Part shown: positions 49,116 through 58,496 of the stretch, piece by piece
Layout of the letters: the number at the start of each line of letters is the position of its first letter
How positions within the stretch are numbered: the stretch's first letter is position 1
Assembly (NCBI RefSeq): GCF_001942305.1
Contig: NZ_MKKE01000016.1
Span: 17,253 to 81,252 of the forward strand
Source: Saccharomonospora sp. CUA-673
Lineage (GTDB): Bacteria; Actinomycetota; Actinomycetes; Mycobacteriales; Pseudonocardiaceae
Reading direction: 5' to 3'
Length of the DNA stretch: 64,000 nucleotides
Program-made: the position numbers and the translations under genes
The notes under the pieces: generated by a model
Database searches by the model: none
The model's input: the letters and a program-made list of their open reading frames with translations, nothing else
Told to the model about the DNA's origin: nothing

Positions 49116-50362
49116 ATGACCGACACCCGACGCCGCGGGCTGGGCAGGGCCGCCGCGATTCCGCTCGCGTTCGGCTCGATCGCCGGCTCGGGCATCCTCA
49201 GCCTGCCGTCGGCGGTCTACGCCGAAGCCGGCCCCAGCAGCCTGCTCGTCTGGCTCGTCGCCGGTGTGCTGTGCGTGCCGATGCTCGTGATGTTCCGTGA
49301 CACGGTGCGGCTGTCCCCGAACGGGGACGCACTGCAGGCTCTGGTCACGCGCGGCCTCGGCGACCCGGTCGGCCGGGCCGTGCCCCTGATGTTCCTGTTC
49401 GTCGTTGTCGTCGGCCTGCCGACGGGCTGCATCGTGGCCGGCCGCTACGTCGAACGCGGACTCGGCATCCCCGGTGCGACCGGAGTCGTCGCGGTGGCGC
49501 TGCTCGGCACCGCCCTGCTGATCAGTGTTGTCGCGCGAGCGCCAAACAATGGACCCAGCTCGTGGGCAGTGCCGCGCTGACGCTCACCGGCCTCGCGCTC
49601 GTTCTACTCGGCACACTCGGCAACCGGTCTCGGCCCGAACCACTGGACCTGATCCCCGGCGCGGAGGCCACGGCCGTCCTGCTGCCCGGCGTGCTGCTGG
49701 CGTTCTGGGCCTTCGTCGGCTTCGAGAACCTGACGTTCCTGGCCCGCGAACTGCGCGCACCCCACCGGGATTTCCTGCCCGTGAGTGTGGCGGCGCTGGG
49801 GCTGTACGGCACGTTCGCCGTCGCACTGACCGTGACCGTCGCCCTCAGCGTCGCCCGCAGTGGTGTCGACCCGGTCGCCGGCCTGTTGCAGATCGCCGAA
49901 TCCCCGCCGGTGCGCGCGGTCGTCGCCGTCGTGGCCGTGTCGGCGATGCTCATCAATGCCGTCGCCTGGGTCCGCGGACTGACCACATTGCTGCGACTCG
50001 CGGCGGCCGACGGCACTCTTCCCCGCCGAACCCCCGCTCCGGTGGTGACGATGGGCGCGCTGTTCTCCGTGACGTTCGCCGTCCTGTTGACGAACCACGG
50101 CCTGACGGTGGATGCGCTGGCCGCCAGCAGCGCGGTGTTCGTCCTGATCTATGCGGTGTGCATCGTCGGCTACGTGCGGTTGTACGGGCTGACCGTGCGC
50201 ACGGTCTCGAACGCGGCGCTGCTCGTCGTCATGGCCGCGGCACTCGTTCAGTCCGGCGGCCGCAGTCTGTACGGCGCCTGCGTGGCCGTGTGCTGCCTCG
50301 CCTGGTGCGCATGGCGACACCGGCGTGCGAACGGCGTTTCCCACATTGCGGGTACGCGTTGA
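49116..50362 (+). CDS. APC-superfamily amino acid permease (one apparent frameshift)
   Basis: About 415 residues with roughly 11-12 hydrophobic segments. The N-terminal signature IPLAFGSIAGSGILSLPSAVY (TM1 unwound Gly region) and LLPGVLLAFWAFVGFENLTFLARELRAPHRDF (TM6 region) are typical of APC amino acid transporters. The frame breaks near 49542 in a cytoplasmic loop; restoring one base links VVARA with KQWTQLVGSAALTLTG. The substrate is unknown. The divergent MarR regulator 25 bp away probably controls it. A YjeH-like exporter/importer role is possible. Confidence 0.82.
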
Positions 50363-50426
50363 GCCGATCACCGCATGTCGCACGACCTCCCGTCCAGGCG
50401 GTGGAACGCGGGCGTAACCTGAGGCC

Positions 50427-52269
50427 ATGCCTGTTCTGCGTTCCCGCACCACCACCCATGGCCGCAATGCCGCCGGGGCGCGTTCCCTGTGGCGTGCGAC
50501 CGGGATGACCGACAGCGACTTCGGCAAGCCGATCGTCGCGATCGCCAACTCGTACACGCAGTTCGTCCCCGGCCACGTACATCTCAAGGATCTCGGCGAG
50601 ATCGTGGCGAAGGCGGTCGGCGAGGCGGGCGGCGTCGCGCGCGAGTTCCACACGATCGCGGTCGACGACGGCATCGCCATGGGCCACTCGGGCATGCTCT
50701 ATTCGCTCCCGTCGCGCGAGATCATCGCCGATTCGGTCGAGTACATGGTCAACGCGCACCAGGCAGACGCGCTGGTGTGCATCTCGAACTGCGACAAGAT
50801 CACGCCCGGCATGCTGAATGCCGCGATGCGGTTGAACATCCCGACGGTGTTCGTCTCGGGCGGCCCGATGGAGGCCGGCAAGGCGGTCGTCGTGGACGGC
50901 GTGGCGCACCCGTCGAGCGACCTGATCACGACGATCTCCGCATCGGCGAACGACGCGGTCGACGAGGAAGGCCTGTCGGAGGTCGAGCGTTCGGCCTGCC
51001 CGACGTGCGGTTCGTGCTCGGGCATGTTCACGGCGAACTCGATGAACTGCCTCACCGAGGCGCTGGGCCTTTCGCTGCCGGGCAACGGTTCGACGCTGGC
51101 GACGCACGCCGCGCGGCGCGCGCTCTTCGAGACGCCGGCACCACGGTCGTGGAGCTGGCCAAGCGCTGGTACGGCGAGGACGACGAGACGGCGTTGCCGC
51201 GGACGATCGCGTCGAAGGAGGCGTTCGAGAACGCCATGGCCCTCGACATGGCGATGGGCGGCTCGACGAACACGGTGCTGCACGTGCTCGCGGCCGCGCA
51301 GGAGGGCGAGGTCGACTTCTCGATCGACGACATCGACCGCATCGGCCGTTCCGTGCCGTGTCTGTCCAAGGTGGCCCCGAACTCGGACTACCACATGGAG
51401 GACGTGCACCGGGCCGGCGGAATTCCCGCCATCCTGGGCGAGCTGTACCGCGGCGGACTGTTGAACACGGGTGTTGCGTCGATCCACTCCCCCTCGCTCG
51501 AGCAGTGGCTGTCCACGTGGGACATCCGCGCCGAGTCGCCGTCGGCGGAGGCGGTGGAGATGTTCCACGCCGCGCCGGGCGGGGTGCGGACGACGCAGGC
51601 GTTCTCGACCGACAACCGGTGGTCCTCGTTGGACACCGACGCGGCGGGTGGCTGCATCCGCGACTCGAGCACGCCTACACCGCGGACGGCGGTCTGGCGG
51701 TGCTGCAGGGCAACCTGGCCGCCAGCGGCGCGGTGATCAAGTCGGCGGGCATCGACGAGGAGCTGTGGACGTTCGAGGGTCCGGCGCGCGTCGTGGAGAG
51801 CCAGGAGGAGGCCGTGTCGGCGATCCTGGGCAAGCAGATCCAGCCGGGCGACGTGATCGTGGTGCGCTACGAGGGCCCGGCGGGCGGTCCGGGAATGCAG
51901 GAGATGCTGCATCCGACGGCGTTCCTGAAGGGTTCGGGCCTGGGCAAGAAGTGCGCGCTGATCACCGACGGGCGGTTCTCGGGCGGTTCGTCGGGCATCT
52001 CGGTGGGCCACATCTCGCCGGAGGCGGCCGCGGGTGGCGTGATCGGCCTGGTGGAGAACGGCGACCGGATCCGCATCGACGTGCACGAGCGCTCGTTGGA
52101 GCTGCTGGTCGACGATGCGGTGCTGGCCGAACGGCGGGCCAAGATGGACGCGAGTGAGCGGCCGTGGCAGCCGGTGGAGCGGCAGCGTCCGGTGACGATG
52201 GCGCTGCAGGCCTACGCGAAGATGGCGACCTCGGCGGACCGGGGCGCGGTGCGCGACATCAACCAGTGA
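50427..52269 (+). CDS. ilvD: dihydroxy-acid dehydratase (two apparent frameshifts)
   Basis: It dehydrates dihydroxy acids to 2-oxo acids in Ile/Val synthesis. The Fe-S ligands are in [10 protein letters not shown] and [30 protein letters not shown] and [13 protein letters not shown] are the other signatures. Two breaks: near 51131 (restoring G gives [14 protein letters not shown]) and near 51664 (restoring C gives [15 protein letters not shown]). The restored protein is 614 residues, normal for the family. No leader peptide is evident. Functional loss would cause Ile/Val auxotrophy. Confidence 0.95.
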
Positions 52270-52308
52270 GGCCGCAACTGAGGCCGTAACTTCCGTGGGG
52301 CCATGAAC

Positions 52309-52343
52309 AAGGCGCCGCACCGGGGAACCGGTGCGGCGCCTTT
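52309..52343. terminator. bidirectional terminator between ilvD and doxX
   Basis: AAGGCGCCGCACCGG (52309-52323) pairs with CCGGTGCGGCGCCTT (52328-52342) across GGAA. Perfect 15-bp stem, T-run on the plus strand, A-run start on the other. Confidence 0.9.
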
Positions 52344-52363
52344 GTGTCGGGTGGGGTTGGTGG

Positions 52364-53017
52364 TCAGCGGAACATGACGATGACCACTGTGGACGCTGCG
52401 GCGGCAAGGAGGAGGCCGACGGCGCCGAAGGCACCGGGCTTGCGGCGCCAGGGGGTGTTCTTGTCGATGGAGACGCGGCCGGCGCCGGTGAACAACAGGG
52501 TCAGCGCCATGACGCCGAGCACGATGTCGAACTCGACGTCGAAGTAGCCGGTACCGAGCTGGAACTTGGTGAAGACGATATTGCCGACGACGCCGAGGAT
52601 CGCGGCTGCGCCGAGGGGTGTGAACAGGCCGAGGGCGAGCAGCAGCGCGCCGCCGGTTTCGGCGAAGGCGGTGATCCAGGCGAGCAGGGTGGTTTGGCTG
52701 GTGTAGCCCATGCCGGTGAGGGCCTCGGCGAAGCCGCCGATGCCGGGGCCGTCGAAGAGACCGACGAGTTTCTGCAGGCCGTGGGCGCCCATGACGGCGG
52801 CAAGTCCGAGTCGGAGGACGAGCAGGCCGATGTCGAGTCCGGCGTGCCAGCGGTCGGGCTCGGGGCCGTTGTCCTCGACGTCGCTGAGGATGGTGTTCGT
52901 CGGCCCGGCGGTGAAACCGGAATCGTCGAACGCGCCGCCGCTGCCGCCGGCACCGTAGCCACCGGCGCCGTAGCCGCTGGCGTCGAACTTGGTCGTGGGC
53001 TCGTCGGGTGTGCTCAT
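52364..53017 (-). CDS. DoxX-family membrane protein
   Basis: 217 residues: a Gly/Asp-rich cytoplasmic N-terminus (GYGAGGYGAGGSGG), then four membrane segments with the DoxX signatures LGLAAVMGAHGLQKL and ETGGALLLALGLFTPLGA. In M. tuberculosis the positional counterpart (Rv3005c) belongs to a membrane complex with superoxide dismutase and a thiosulfate sulfurtransferase involved in redox and thiol homeostasis; that role here is inference. ATG 53017. The C-terminus ends inside the last TM segment. Confidence 0.85.
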   Translation of the reverse strand: MSTPDEPTTKFDASGYGAGGYGAGGSGGAFDDSGFTAGPTNTILSDVEDNGPEPDRWHAGLDIGLLVLRLGLAAVMGAHGLQKLVGLFDGPGIGGFAEALTGMGYTSQTTLLAWITAFAETGGALLLALGLFTPLGAAAILGVVGNIVFTKFQLGTGYFDVEFDIVLGVMALTLLFTGAGRVSIDKNTPWRRKPGAFGAVGLLLAAAASTVVIVMFR

Positions 53018-53097
53018 ACGCGCGGAGGGTAGAGCATCGGCGGTCCGGTCGGGTGAATGCCCGATCGGTTCCTGGTGTCTCGGCGGTGACGGTCGGG

Positions 53098-53887
53098 TCA
53101 TGCGTGGGGGTCGAAGGGGATGTTGTCCGGTTTGGCCTTCTCGAGGTTGGATTCGAAGGCGCCGTCGGAGATCGCGAGGCCGGCGGCGCCGAAGTCGGCG
53201 GCCACGAGCGTGTCGCGGATGCTCCGGGAAGTGGTCCCAGCTGACGAGGTCGGGGTATTGCCAGGTGCCGTAGTGGTTCTCGGGGGGTTCGTCGCCTGTG
53301 GACGCGATGCGGAAGCAGTGGGTGCTGGCGCCGTCCTTGTGGTAGACGATCTTGGGGTGGGTGCCGTCCCATTGGACGTCGGAGGCGGGATGGGTGGCGT
53401 AGTCGCCGTGTTGGGACACCGACACGTATTCGGCGGTGTCGCCGTGGACCCAGACGACGACGTGTTCGATGTCGTGGCGGTGGCCGAAGGCGTCGACGCG
53501 GGGACGACTTGGTCCTTCTCGAAGTAGAGGTCGTAGAGGTAGGCGCACCAGTCGCCGTCGCATGTGGAACGCGAGTACGAGTTGGTGTTGTCCAAATCGG
53601 ATTGGTCGCGGCAGTTGCCGTTGAGGGCACCGGAGGGGTTGAGGCCGGCGTGAGGGTGCCGTCGGGTCCGATGGCGGGTGTGGGGTAGCAACCGTCGGTG
53701 TCGTAGTCGAAGGCGGGTTGCCAGCGCAGGTCGTCCGCCGCGGCGTCGGCGGGCAGCGCGGCGGGCGGTTCGGCGTGGGCGATGCCGGCCATGGGCGAGA
53801 CGAGCAGCAGCACGGTGACGACGATGGTCTTGAGGGCGGTCTTGACGGCGAGGGCTGGGCGGGACGGGCGCGGTCTGCCGGGGACAT
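53098..53887 (-). CDS. NPP1/Nep1-like secreted protein (four apparent frameshifts)
   Basis: Reassembled from three frames: signal peptide (KTIVVTVLLLVSPMAGIAHA), DLRWQPAFDYDTDGCYPTPAI, GLNPSGALNGNCRDQSDL, NTNSYSRSTCDG, YDLYFEKDQVV, the NLP heptapeptide region AFGHRHDIEHVVVW, THPASDVQWDGTHPKIVYHK and HYGTWQYPDLVSWDHFP. NLPs are necrosis- and ethylene-inducing proteins that bind plant sphingolipids; the canonical GHRHDWE reads GHRHDIE here. Breaks near 53856, 53651, 53501 and 53227 are each repaired by one base. The ATG 53887 has AGAGG upstream. With so many breaks it could be a real pseudogene, though the error pattern is shared with essential genes. Confidence 0.75.
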
Positions 53888-53984
53888 CGGGGGCCTCTCT
53901 GACAGCAGGGTCGGTGGCGAGCGGCTGACAGAGAAGCAGCACCGCCGCGGCGAACAACCGACGTTGGTCGACAGTTCGGCGGTG

Positions 53985-54068
53985 TTCACCCCGACGGCGC
54001 AACACAGCGACGCAGAAGCCCAACACGGCGACGCAGAACGCTGACACGGCGACGTGGGGTGCTGACAC
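53985..54068 (-). repeat. 21-nt repeat array D (3 units plus a decayed fourth)
   Basis: Minus-strand units start at 54068 (GTGTCAGCACCCCACG), 54047 (GTGTCAGCGTTCTGCG) and 54026 (GTGTTGGGCTTCTGCG); a degenerate fourth (GTGTTGCGCC) follows at 54005. It begins 11 nt after the 2-hydroxyacid dehydrogenase stop in that gene's direction. Confidence 0.85.
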
Positions 54069-54079
54069 GGCGCCGGCGT

Positions 54080-54978
54080 TCAGTACTCCCCGCGGACGAG
54101 GTTCTCCGGTAGTTCGCCGCCGGCGTACCGCCCCAGTTCCCGGGCGACGACGGCATAGGATCGATCCAACCGGCCGCGCACGAACCCACCGGAGTGCGGC
54201 GTGATCACCACGCCGGGGGCGCTCCACAACGGATGCCCGTCAGGCAACGGCTCGGGCTCGGTGACGTCGAGGATCGCCCGCAACCGCCCGGCCTCCGCCA
54301 ACAGCGCGTCGTTGACGACGACGGCGCCACGAGCGGCGTTGACGAGTACGGCCCCGTCGGGCATGGCGGCGAGGAACTCGGCGTCGACCATCCCGCGGGT
54401 GGCGGTGGTCAGCGGCACGAGCAGCACGACGATGTCGGCGTCGGGCAGCAGGTGGGTAGTTCGTCGACGCCGTGCACGCCTTGGCGTGCGGTCATGCCGA
54501 CCATGGTGACGCGCACGTCGAACGGCCTCATGCGGCGTTCGAGTTGCCTGCCGACGTCGCCGGCTCCGATGATCAGGGCGCGTTTGTCCTGCAGGGTGTC
54601 GGTGCCGTGGGGCCGCCAGGTGCCCTGGGCCTGGGCGTCGGCGAAGTCGGAGAGGTCGCGGTACAGGGCCAGCAGGGTGGCCATGGCCCATTCGGCGGTG
54701 CTGCCGCCGTGCGCGCCGCGGCAGGTGGACAGGAGTACGCCGGGCGGGACGATGTCGATCCACTCCTCGGCGCCGGCGCTGCGGAGTTGGATGAGCCGGA
54801 GTTTGGGCAGGTCGGAAAGGATTTTCTCGGTGACGCCGAAGCCGGGTACGAGCACCTCGGCGTCGGCGGCCTCCTCGGGCAGCGGCTGCCCGGGCTCGTA
54901 TCGGACGGGTCGCACGCCGTCGACCTCGCGGAGCGCTGTCATGCCTTCGTCGTCGGGAACCAGAACCGTGATCGCCAT
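54080..54978 (-). CDS. D-isomer-specific 2-hydroxyacid dehydrogenase (one apparent frameshift)
   Basis: About 299 residues. The NAD-binding motif is ALIIGAGDVGRQLERRM, the catalytic Arg is in VLVNAARGAVVVND, the Glu in LDVTEPEPLPDGHPLW and the His in VVITPHSGGF. After GVDELP the frame breaks; restoring one C near 54454 gives PHLLPDADIVVLLVPLT. The substrate (glyoxylate, hydroxypyruvate, phosphonate or other) is not determinable. ATG 54978 has GGGGGAC upstream. It is divergent from the LppZ-like gene and followed by array D. Confidence 0.88.
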
Positions 54979-55051
54979 GTCCCCCATCCTGTACAACCGG
55001 GGTCGACCCGCTTACTCGAGGCTCACGGCGGCCCACCTACGCTCGGGAACC

Positions 55052-56236
55052 GTGCATACCCGACCGCTTCGGAGGTCGTGGCCGCTGGCGATTGCCGTCA
55101 GCGGCGTTCTTGTGCTGTCCGGGTGCGCCGATTTCGCCGACGAGGCCGCCGGTGAGCAGTGGTCGGCCGCGCCGGAGTTGACGCCCGAGCAGGGCCCGCA
55201 GCCGGAGTTGCCGGAGGCGGCCACGCCGGACGTGCCGAGCACCCCGCAGCAGGAGCAGACGGAGGTCCCGCCGCCGGAGGGGTGCACGGATTACGACGAG
55301 GCGGTGATCGCGACGTGCCTGGACACGGTGTCGGCGGTCGCGGCGATGCCCAGTGACGGGCAGGTCGTGTCGGCGTTGGCGGGTGAGCGCAAGAGCGGCC
55401 GCGTGCTGTTGGTCGATTCGAACGGCCAGGAGGACGAGTACGCGAAGCTGAACGTCGACGCGTCGGGTGACGGCGGTCTGATGGGGCTGGCGTTGTCGCC
55501 GACGTATGCCGAGGACCGGCTCGTCTACGCGTACATCACGACCGGCGAGGACAACCGTGTGGTGCGGTTCGCGCAGGGCCAGCCGCCGAAGCCGGTGTTG
55601 ACGGGCATCCCGAAGGGCGAGGACGGCAACGCCGGGGCGTTGCTGGCGTCGCCGGACGGTTCGCTACTGGTGGCGACGGGCAACGCGGGCGATCCTGGTC
55701 AGTCCCGGCAGCCGCGTTCGCTGGCGGGCAAGGTGTTGCGGATCGACGGGTCGGGTCAGCCGGTCGACGGCGATTCGCGCGTGGTGGCCTCGGGGATGTC
55801 ACAACCGGGCGGGCTGTGCCAGACGGCGGACGGTTCGCGGACGTGGGTGACCGACCGGACCGCCGACGAGGACGCGTTGTACCGGCTGCCGGACGACGCC
55901 GACGGCGGCGAGCTGACGGCGGTGTGGACCTGGCCGGACAAGCCGGGCGTGACGGGCTGCACCGACTGGTCGGACTCGGTCGCGGTGGGCACGGAGTCCG
56001 ACGCGAACGTACAGAACCTGCCGTTGACACAGGACGGCGCCGTGGGCGGCGAACCGCAGGTGACGATGGACGGCGAGAACGGTCCGAGCTACGGCCGGAT
56101 CGGCGCGTTGACGCAGGCCTCGGCGGACGTGGCCATCGCGGGCACGGTCAACAAGGACGGCGGCGAGCCGGTGTCGAGCGACGACCGCGTGGTGTTGATC
56201 GTCCGCCAGCCGGCAGGCGGTTCCGGCCGCGACTGA
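55052..56236 (+). CDS. LppZ-like lipoprotein, sorbosone/glucose dehydrogenase beta-propeller
   Basis: 394 residues: a signal with lipobox LSGC (Cys about residue 25), a Pro/Glu/Gln-rich linker, then a GSDH-type beta-propeller (LMGLALSPTYAEDRLVYAYITT, GEDGNAGALLASPDGSLLVATG, SLAGKVLRIDGSG). The family includes PQQ-dependent sorbosone dehydrogenases, but lipoproteins of the mycobacterial LppZ type have no proven enzyme activity. The location beside doxX matches Rv3005c/Rv3006. GTG 55052 may be leaderless (TACGCT 8 nt upstream). Confidence 0.85.
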   Translation: MHTRPLRRSWPLAIAVSGVLVLSGCADFADEAAGEQWSAAPELTPEQGPQPELPEAATPDVPSTPQQEQTEVPPPEGCTDYDEAVIATCLDTVSAVAAMPSDGQVVSALAGERKSGRVLLVDSNGQEDEYAKLNVDASGDGGLMGLALSPTYAEDRLVYAYITTGEDNRVVRFAQGQPPKPVLTGIPKGEDGNAGALLASPDGSLLVATGNAGDPGQSRQPRSLAGKVLRIDGSGQPVDGDSRVVASGMSQPGGLCQTADGSRTWVTDRTADEDALYRLPDDADGGELTAVWTWPDKPGVTGCTDWSDSVAVGTESDANVQNLPLTQDGAVGGEPQVTMDGENGPSYGRIGALTQASADVAIAGTVNKDGGEPVSSDDRVVLIVRQPAGGSGRD

Positions 56237-56244
56237 CCGCCGCC

Positions 56245-56760
56245 TCAGCGGGTGTGGCGCCCGCGGCGGGGTGCGGCGCGGCGGGTTTCGGCGCGGAGTG
56301 CGCGGACGTCCAGGACGGCGAACACGAGGCTGGTGACGATGGCGACCACGCCCAGGTAGCGGCCGACGGCCGCGTCGACGGACACGCCGCCGATGTCGAG
56401 GATGGCGCGTTCGTCGCCGCTGAACTGCCAGGCGATGAAGATCCACGCGAACACGGTGCACAGCGTCGCCACGCCGGCGGCGATGAGCCACAGTTGCGGC
56501 AGGCCGCCGGTTCGGGCGGTGCCGATCCGCCCGAACGCGGCGACCACGAGTCCGAATGCGGCGACGAGCAGCGGCGGGAACCAGCCGAGGAACGTGGCCC
56601 GCCACACCGAGCGGTCCACGTCCTCAGCGGGCAGCTCCCCGAGCGCGGCCTGCACCTCAGGATTGCCGGACGACAACCCGGTCCACGGCAACAGCAACGA
56701 CACGACGGCCAGCACGGCGGCCGCAAGCCCACCGAGCTCCCGCCACGAAGGCCGAGCCAT
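56245..56760 (-). CDS. four-TM membrane protein of unknown function
   Basis: 171 residues with four hydrophobic segments: LGGLAAAVLAVVSLLLPW, FPPLLVAAFGLVVAAFG, LWLIAAGVATLCTVFAWIF and YLGVVAIVTSLVFAVLDV. The C-terminus is strongly basic. I do not recognise a family. A PW motif ends TM1, as in small Trp-rich-loop actinobacterial membrane proteins. It converges on the LppZ-like gene with an 8-bp gap. ATG 56760. Confidence 0.7.
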   Translation of the reverse strand: MARPSWRELGGLAAAVLAVVSLLLPWTGLSSGNPEVQAALGELPAEDVDRSVWRATFLGWFPPLLVAAFGLVVAAFGRIGTARTGGLPQLWLIAAGVATLCTVFAWIFIAWQFSGDERAILDIGGVSVDAAVGRYLGVVAIVTSLVFAVLDVRALRAETRRAAPRRGRHTR

Positions 56761-56799
56761 TACAGCTCCTCCATACCCAGATCCGAATCTGCGCCCTTG

Positions 56800-56841
56800 T
56801 CATTGCAACGGCGGGCGAGGTCATTGCAACGGCGGGCGAGC
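56800..56841. repeat. 21-bp tandem duplication starting TCATTGCAACGG
   Basis: TCATTGCAACGGCGGGCGAG occurs at 56800-56819 and 56821-56840 with a 21-bp period in the noncoding region upstream of the membrane protein gene. Confidence 0.8.
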
Positions 56842-56882
56842 CGCCGCTGCGACCGCCTACGCAGCCGGCACCGCCGGGGGTT

Positions 56883-56968
56883 CTGAGTGGTTTTCTCGCG
56901 AGGACAGCGCCGCCGTGGTGAATTGGACATTCATGAGAAGGCGATTCCGGAGCGAGAAAACCACTCAG
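56883..56968. repeat. 86-bp element with 17-bp perfect terminal inverted repeats
   Basis: CTGAGTGGTTTTCTCGC (56883-56899) and its exact complement (56952-56968) flank 52 bp that contain a second small inverted repeat (TGAAT...ATTCA). The element lies 23 bp downstream of the gatB stop. It could be a miniature mobile element, REP-like sequence or structured terminator. Confidence 0.65.
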
Positions 56969-56990
56969 GTTCCCCTACCCGCACCGCAAC

Positions 56991-58496
56991 TCAAGCCCCG
57001 ACCCTCTCCAAAATCAACTCGCGGACGCGGGCGGCGTCGGCTTGACCCTTGGTGGCCTTCATGACGGCGCCGACGATGGCGCCGGCGGCCTGCACCTTGC
57101 CGCCGCGGATCTTGTCGGCGACGTCGGGCTGGGCGGCGAGGGCCTCGTCGACGGCGGCGAGCAGGGCCGAGTCGTCGGAGACGACCTTGAGGCCGCGCTT
57201 GTCGATGACCTCGTCGGGTGCGCCTTCGCCGTCGAGGACGCCGTCGACGACCTGGCGGGCGAGTTTGTTGGTGAGTTCGCCGGAGCCGACGAGTTCGATG
57301 ACGCGCGCAACCTGGGCCGGGGTGATGGCGAGGTCGGCGAGTTCGATCTCGCGCGAGGTGGCCTGCTGGTTGAGGTACTGCACCCACCAGCTGCGGGCGT
57401 CGGCCTGGTCGGCGCCGGCGTCGACAGTGGCGGCGACCAGGTCGATGGCACCGGTGTTGACGAGGTCGCGCAGGTCCTCGTCGGTGAGGTTCCAGTCGGT
57501 CTGGATGCGCTTGCGACGTTCCCACGGCATCTCGGGGATGGTGCCGCGCAACTGCTCGACCCAGTCGCGCGACGGCGCGATGGGCACGAGGTCGGGCTCG
57601 GGGAAGTACCGGTAGTCCTCGGCGGTCTCCTTGGCGCGGCCGGCGGCGGTGGTGCCGTCGGCCTCCTGGAAGTGCCGGGTCTCCTGGGTGATGCTGCCGC
57701 CGTCGGCGAGGATCGCGGCGTGCCGGGTCATCTCGTACCGCACGGCGCGTTCGACGCTGCGCAGCGAGTTGACGTTCTTGGTCTCGGTGCGGGTGCCGAA
57801 CTCGCTGCTGCCCTTGGGCATGAGCGAGACGTTGGCGTCGCAGCGCAGCGATCCCTGGTCCATGCGGACGTCGGAGACGTCCATGGCGCGCAGCAGGTCG
57901 CGCAGCGCGGTGACGTAGGCGCGCGCGACCTCGGGTGCCCGCTCCCCCATGCCGACGAGCGGCTTGGTGACGATCTCGATGAGCGGCACGCCGGCGCGGT
58001 TGTAGTCGAGCAGCGAGTGCTCGGCACCGTGGATGCGGCCGGTGGCACCGCCGACGTGCAGCGACTTGCCGGTGTCCTCCTCCATGTGGGCGCGTTCGAT
58101 CTCCACGCGCACCACCTCGCCGTCGTCGAGCACGACGTCGAGGTAGCCGTCGAAGGCGATCGGCTCGTCGTACTGCGAGGTCTGGAAGTTCTTCGGCATG
58201 TCCGGGTAGAAGTAGTTCTTCCGGGCGAACCGGCACCATTCGGCGATGTCGCAGTTCAGCGCCAGTCCGATCCGCATGGCCGACTCGACGGCGGTGCCGT
58301 TGACGACGGGCAGCGCGCCCGGCAGGCCGAGGCAGACGGGGCAGACGTTGGTGTTCGGCTCGCCGCCGAAGACGTTGGCGCAGCCGCAGAACATCTTCGT
58401 GTTCGTCGACAGCTCGACGTGCACCTCGAGGCCGAGCACCGGGTCGAAGCGCTCGATGACCTCGTCGTAGTCCATGAGTTCAACCGTGGTGGTCAC
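56991..58496 (-). CDS. gatB: Asp/Glu-tRNA amidotransferase subunit B
   Basis: The kinase/tRNA-binding subunit phosphorylates misacylated Glu-tRNA-Gln or Asp-tRNA-Asn. GLEVHVEL near the N-terminus, the zinc Cys set CGCANVFGG...[23 protein letters not shown] and [14 protein letters not shown] are conserved, as is the C-terminal YqeY tail ([14 protein letters not shown]). It is 501 residues and intact. The start overlaps the gatA stop by 4 bp. The presence of gatCAB suggests transamidation to Gln-tRNA. Confidence 0.97.
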   Translation of the reverse strand: MTTTVELMDYDEVIERFDPVLGLEVHVELSTNTKMFCGCANVFGGEPNTNVCPVCLGLPGALPVVNGTAVESAMRIGLALNCDIAEWCRFARKNYFYPDMPKNFQTSQYDEPIAFDGYLDVVLDDGEVVRVEIERAHMEEDTGKSLHVGGATGRIHGAEHSLLDYNRAGVPLIEIVTKPLVGMGERAPEVARAYVTALRDLLRAMDVSDVRMDQGSLRCDANVSLMPKGSSEFGTRTETKNVNSLRSVERAVRYEMTRHAAILADGGSITQETRHFQEADGTTAAGRAKETAEDYRYFPEPDLVPIAPSRDWVEQLRGTIPEMPWERRKRIQTDWNLTDEDLRDLVNTGAIDLVAATVDAGADQADARSWWVQYLNQQATSREIELADLAITPAQVARVIELVGSGELTNKLARQVVDGVLDGEGAPDEVIDKRGLKVVSDDSALLAAVDEALAAQPDVADKIRGGKVQAAGAIVGAVMKATKGQADAARVRELILERVGA

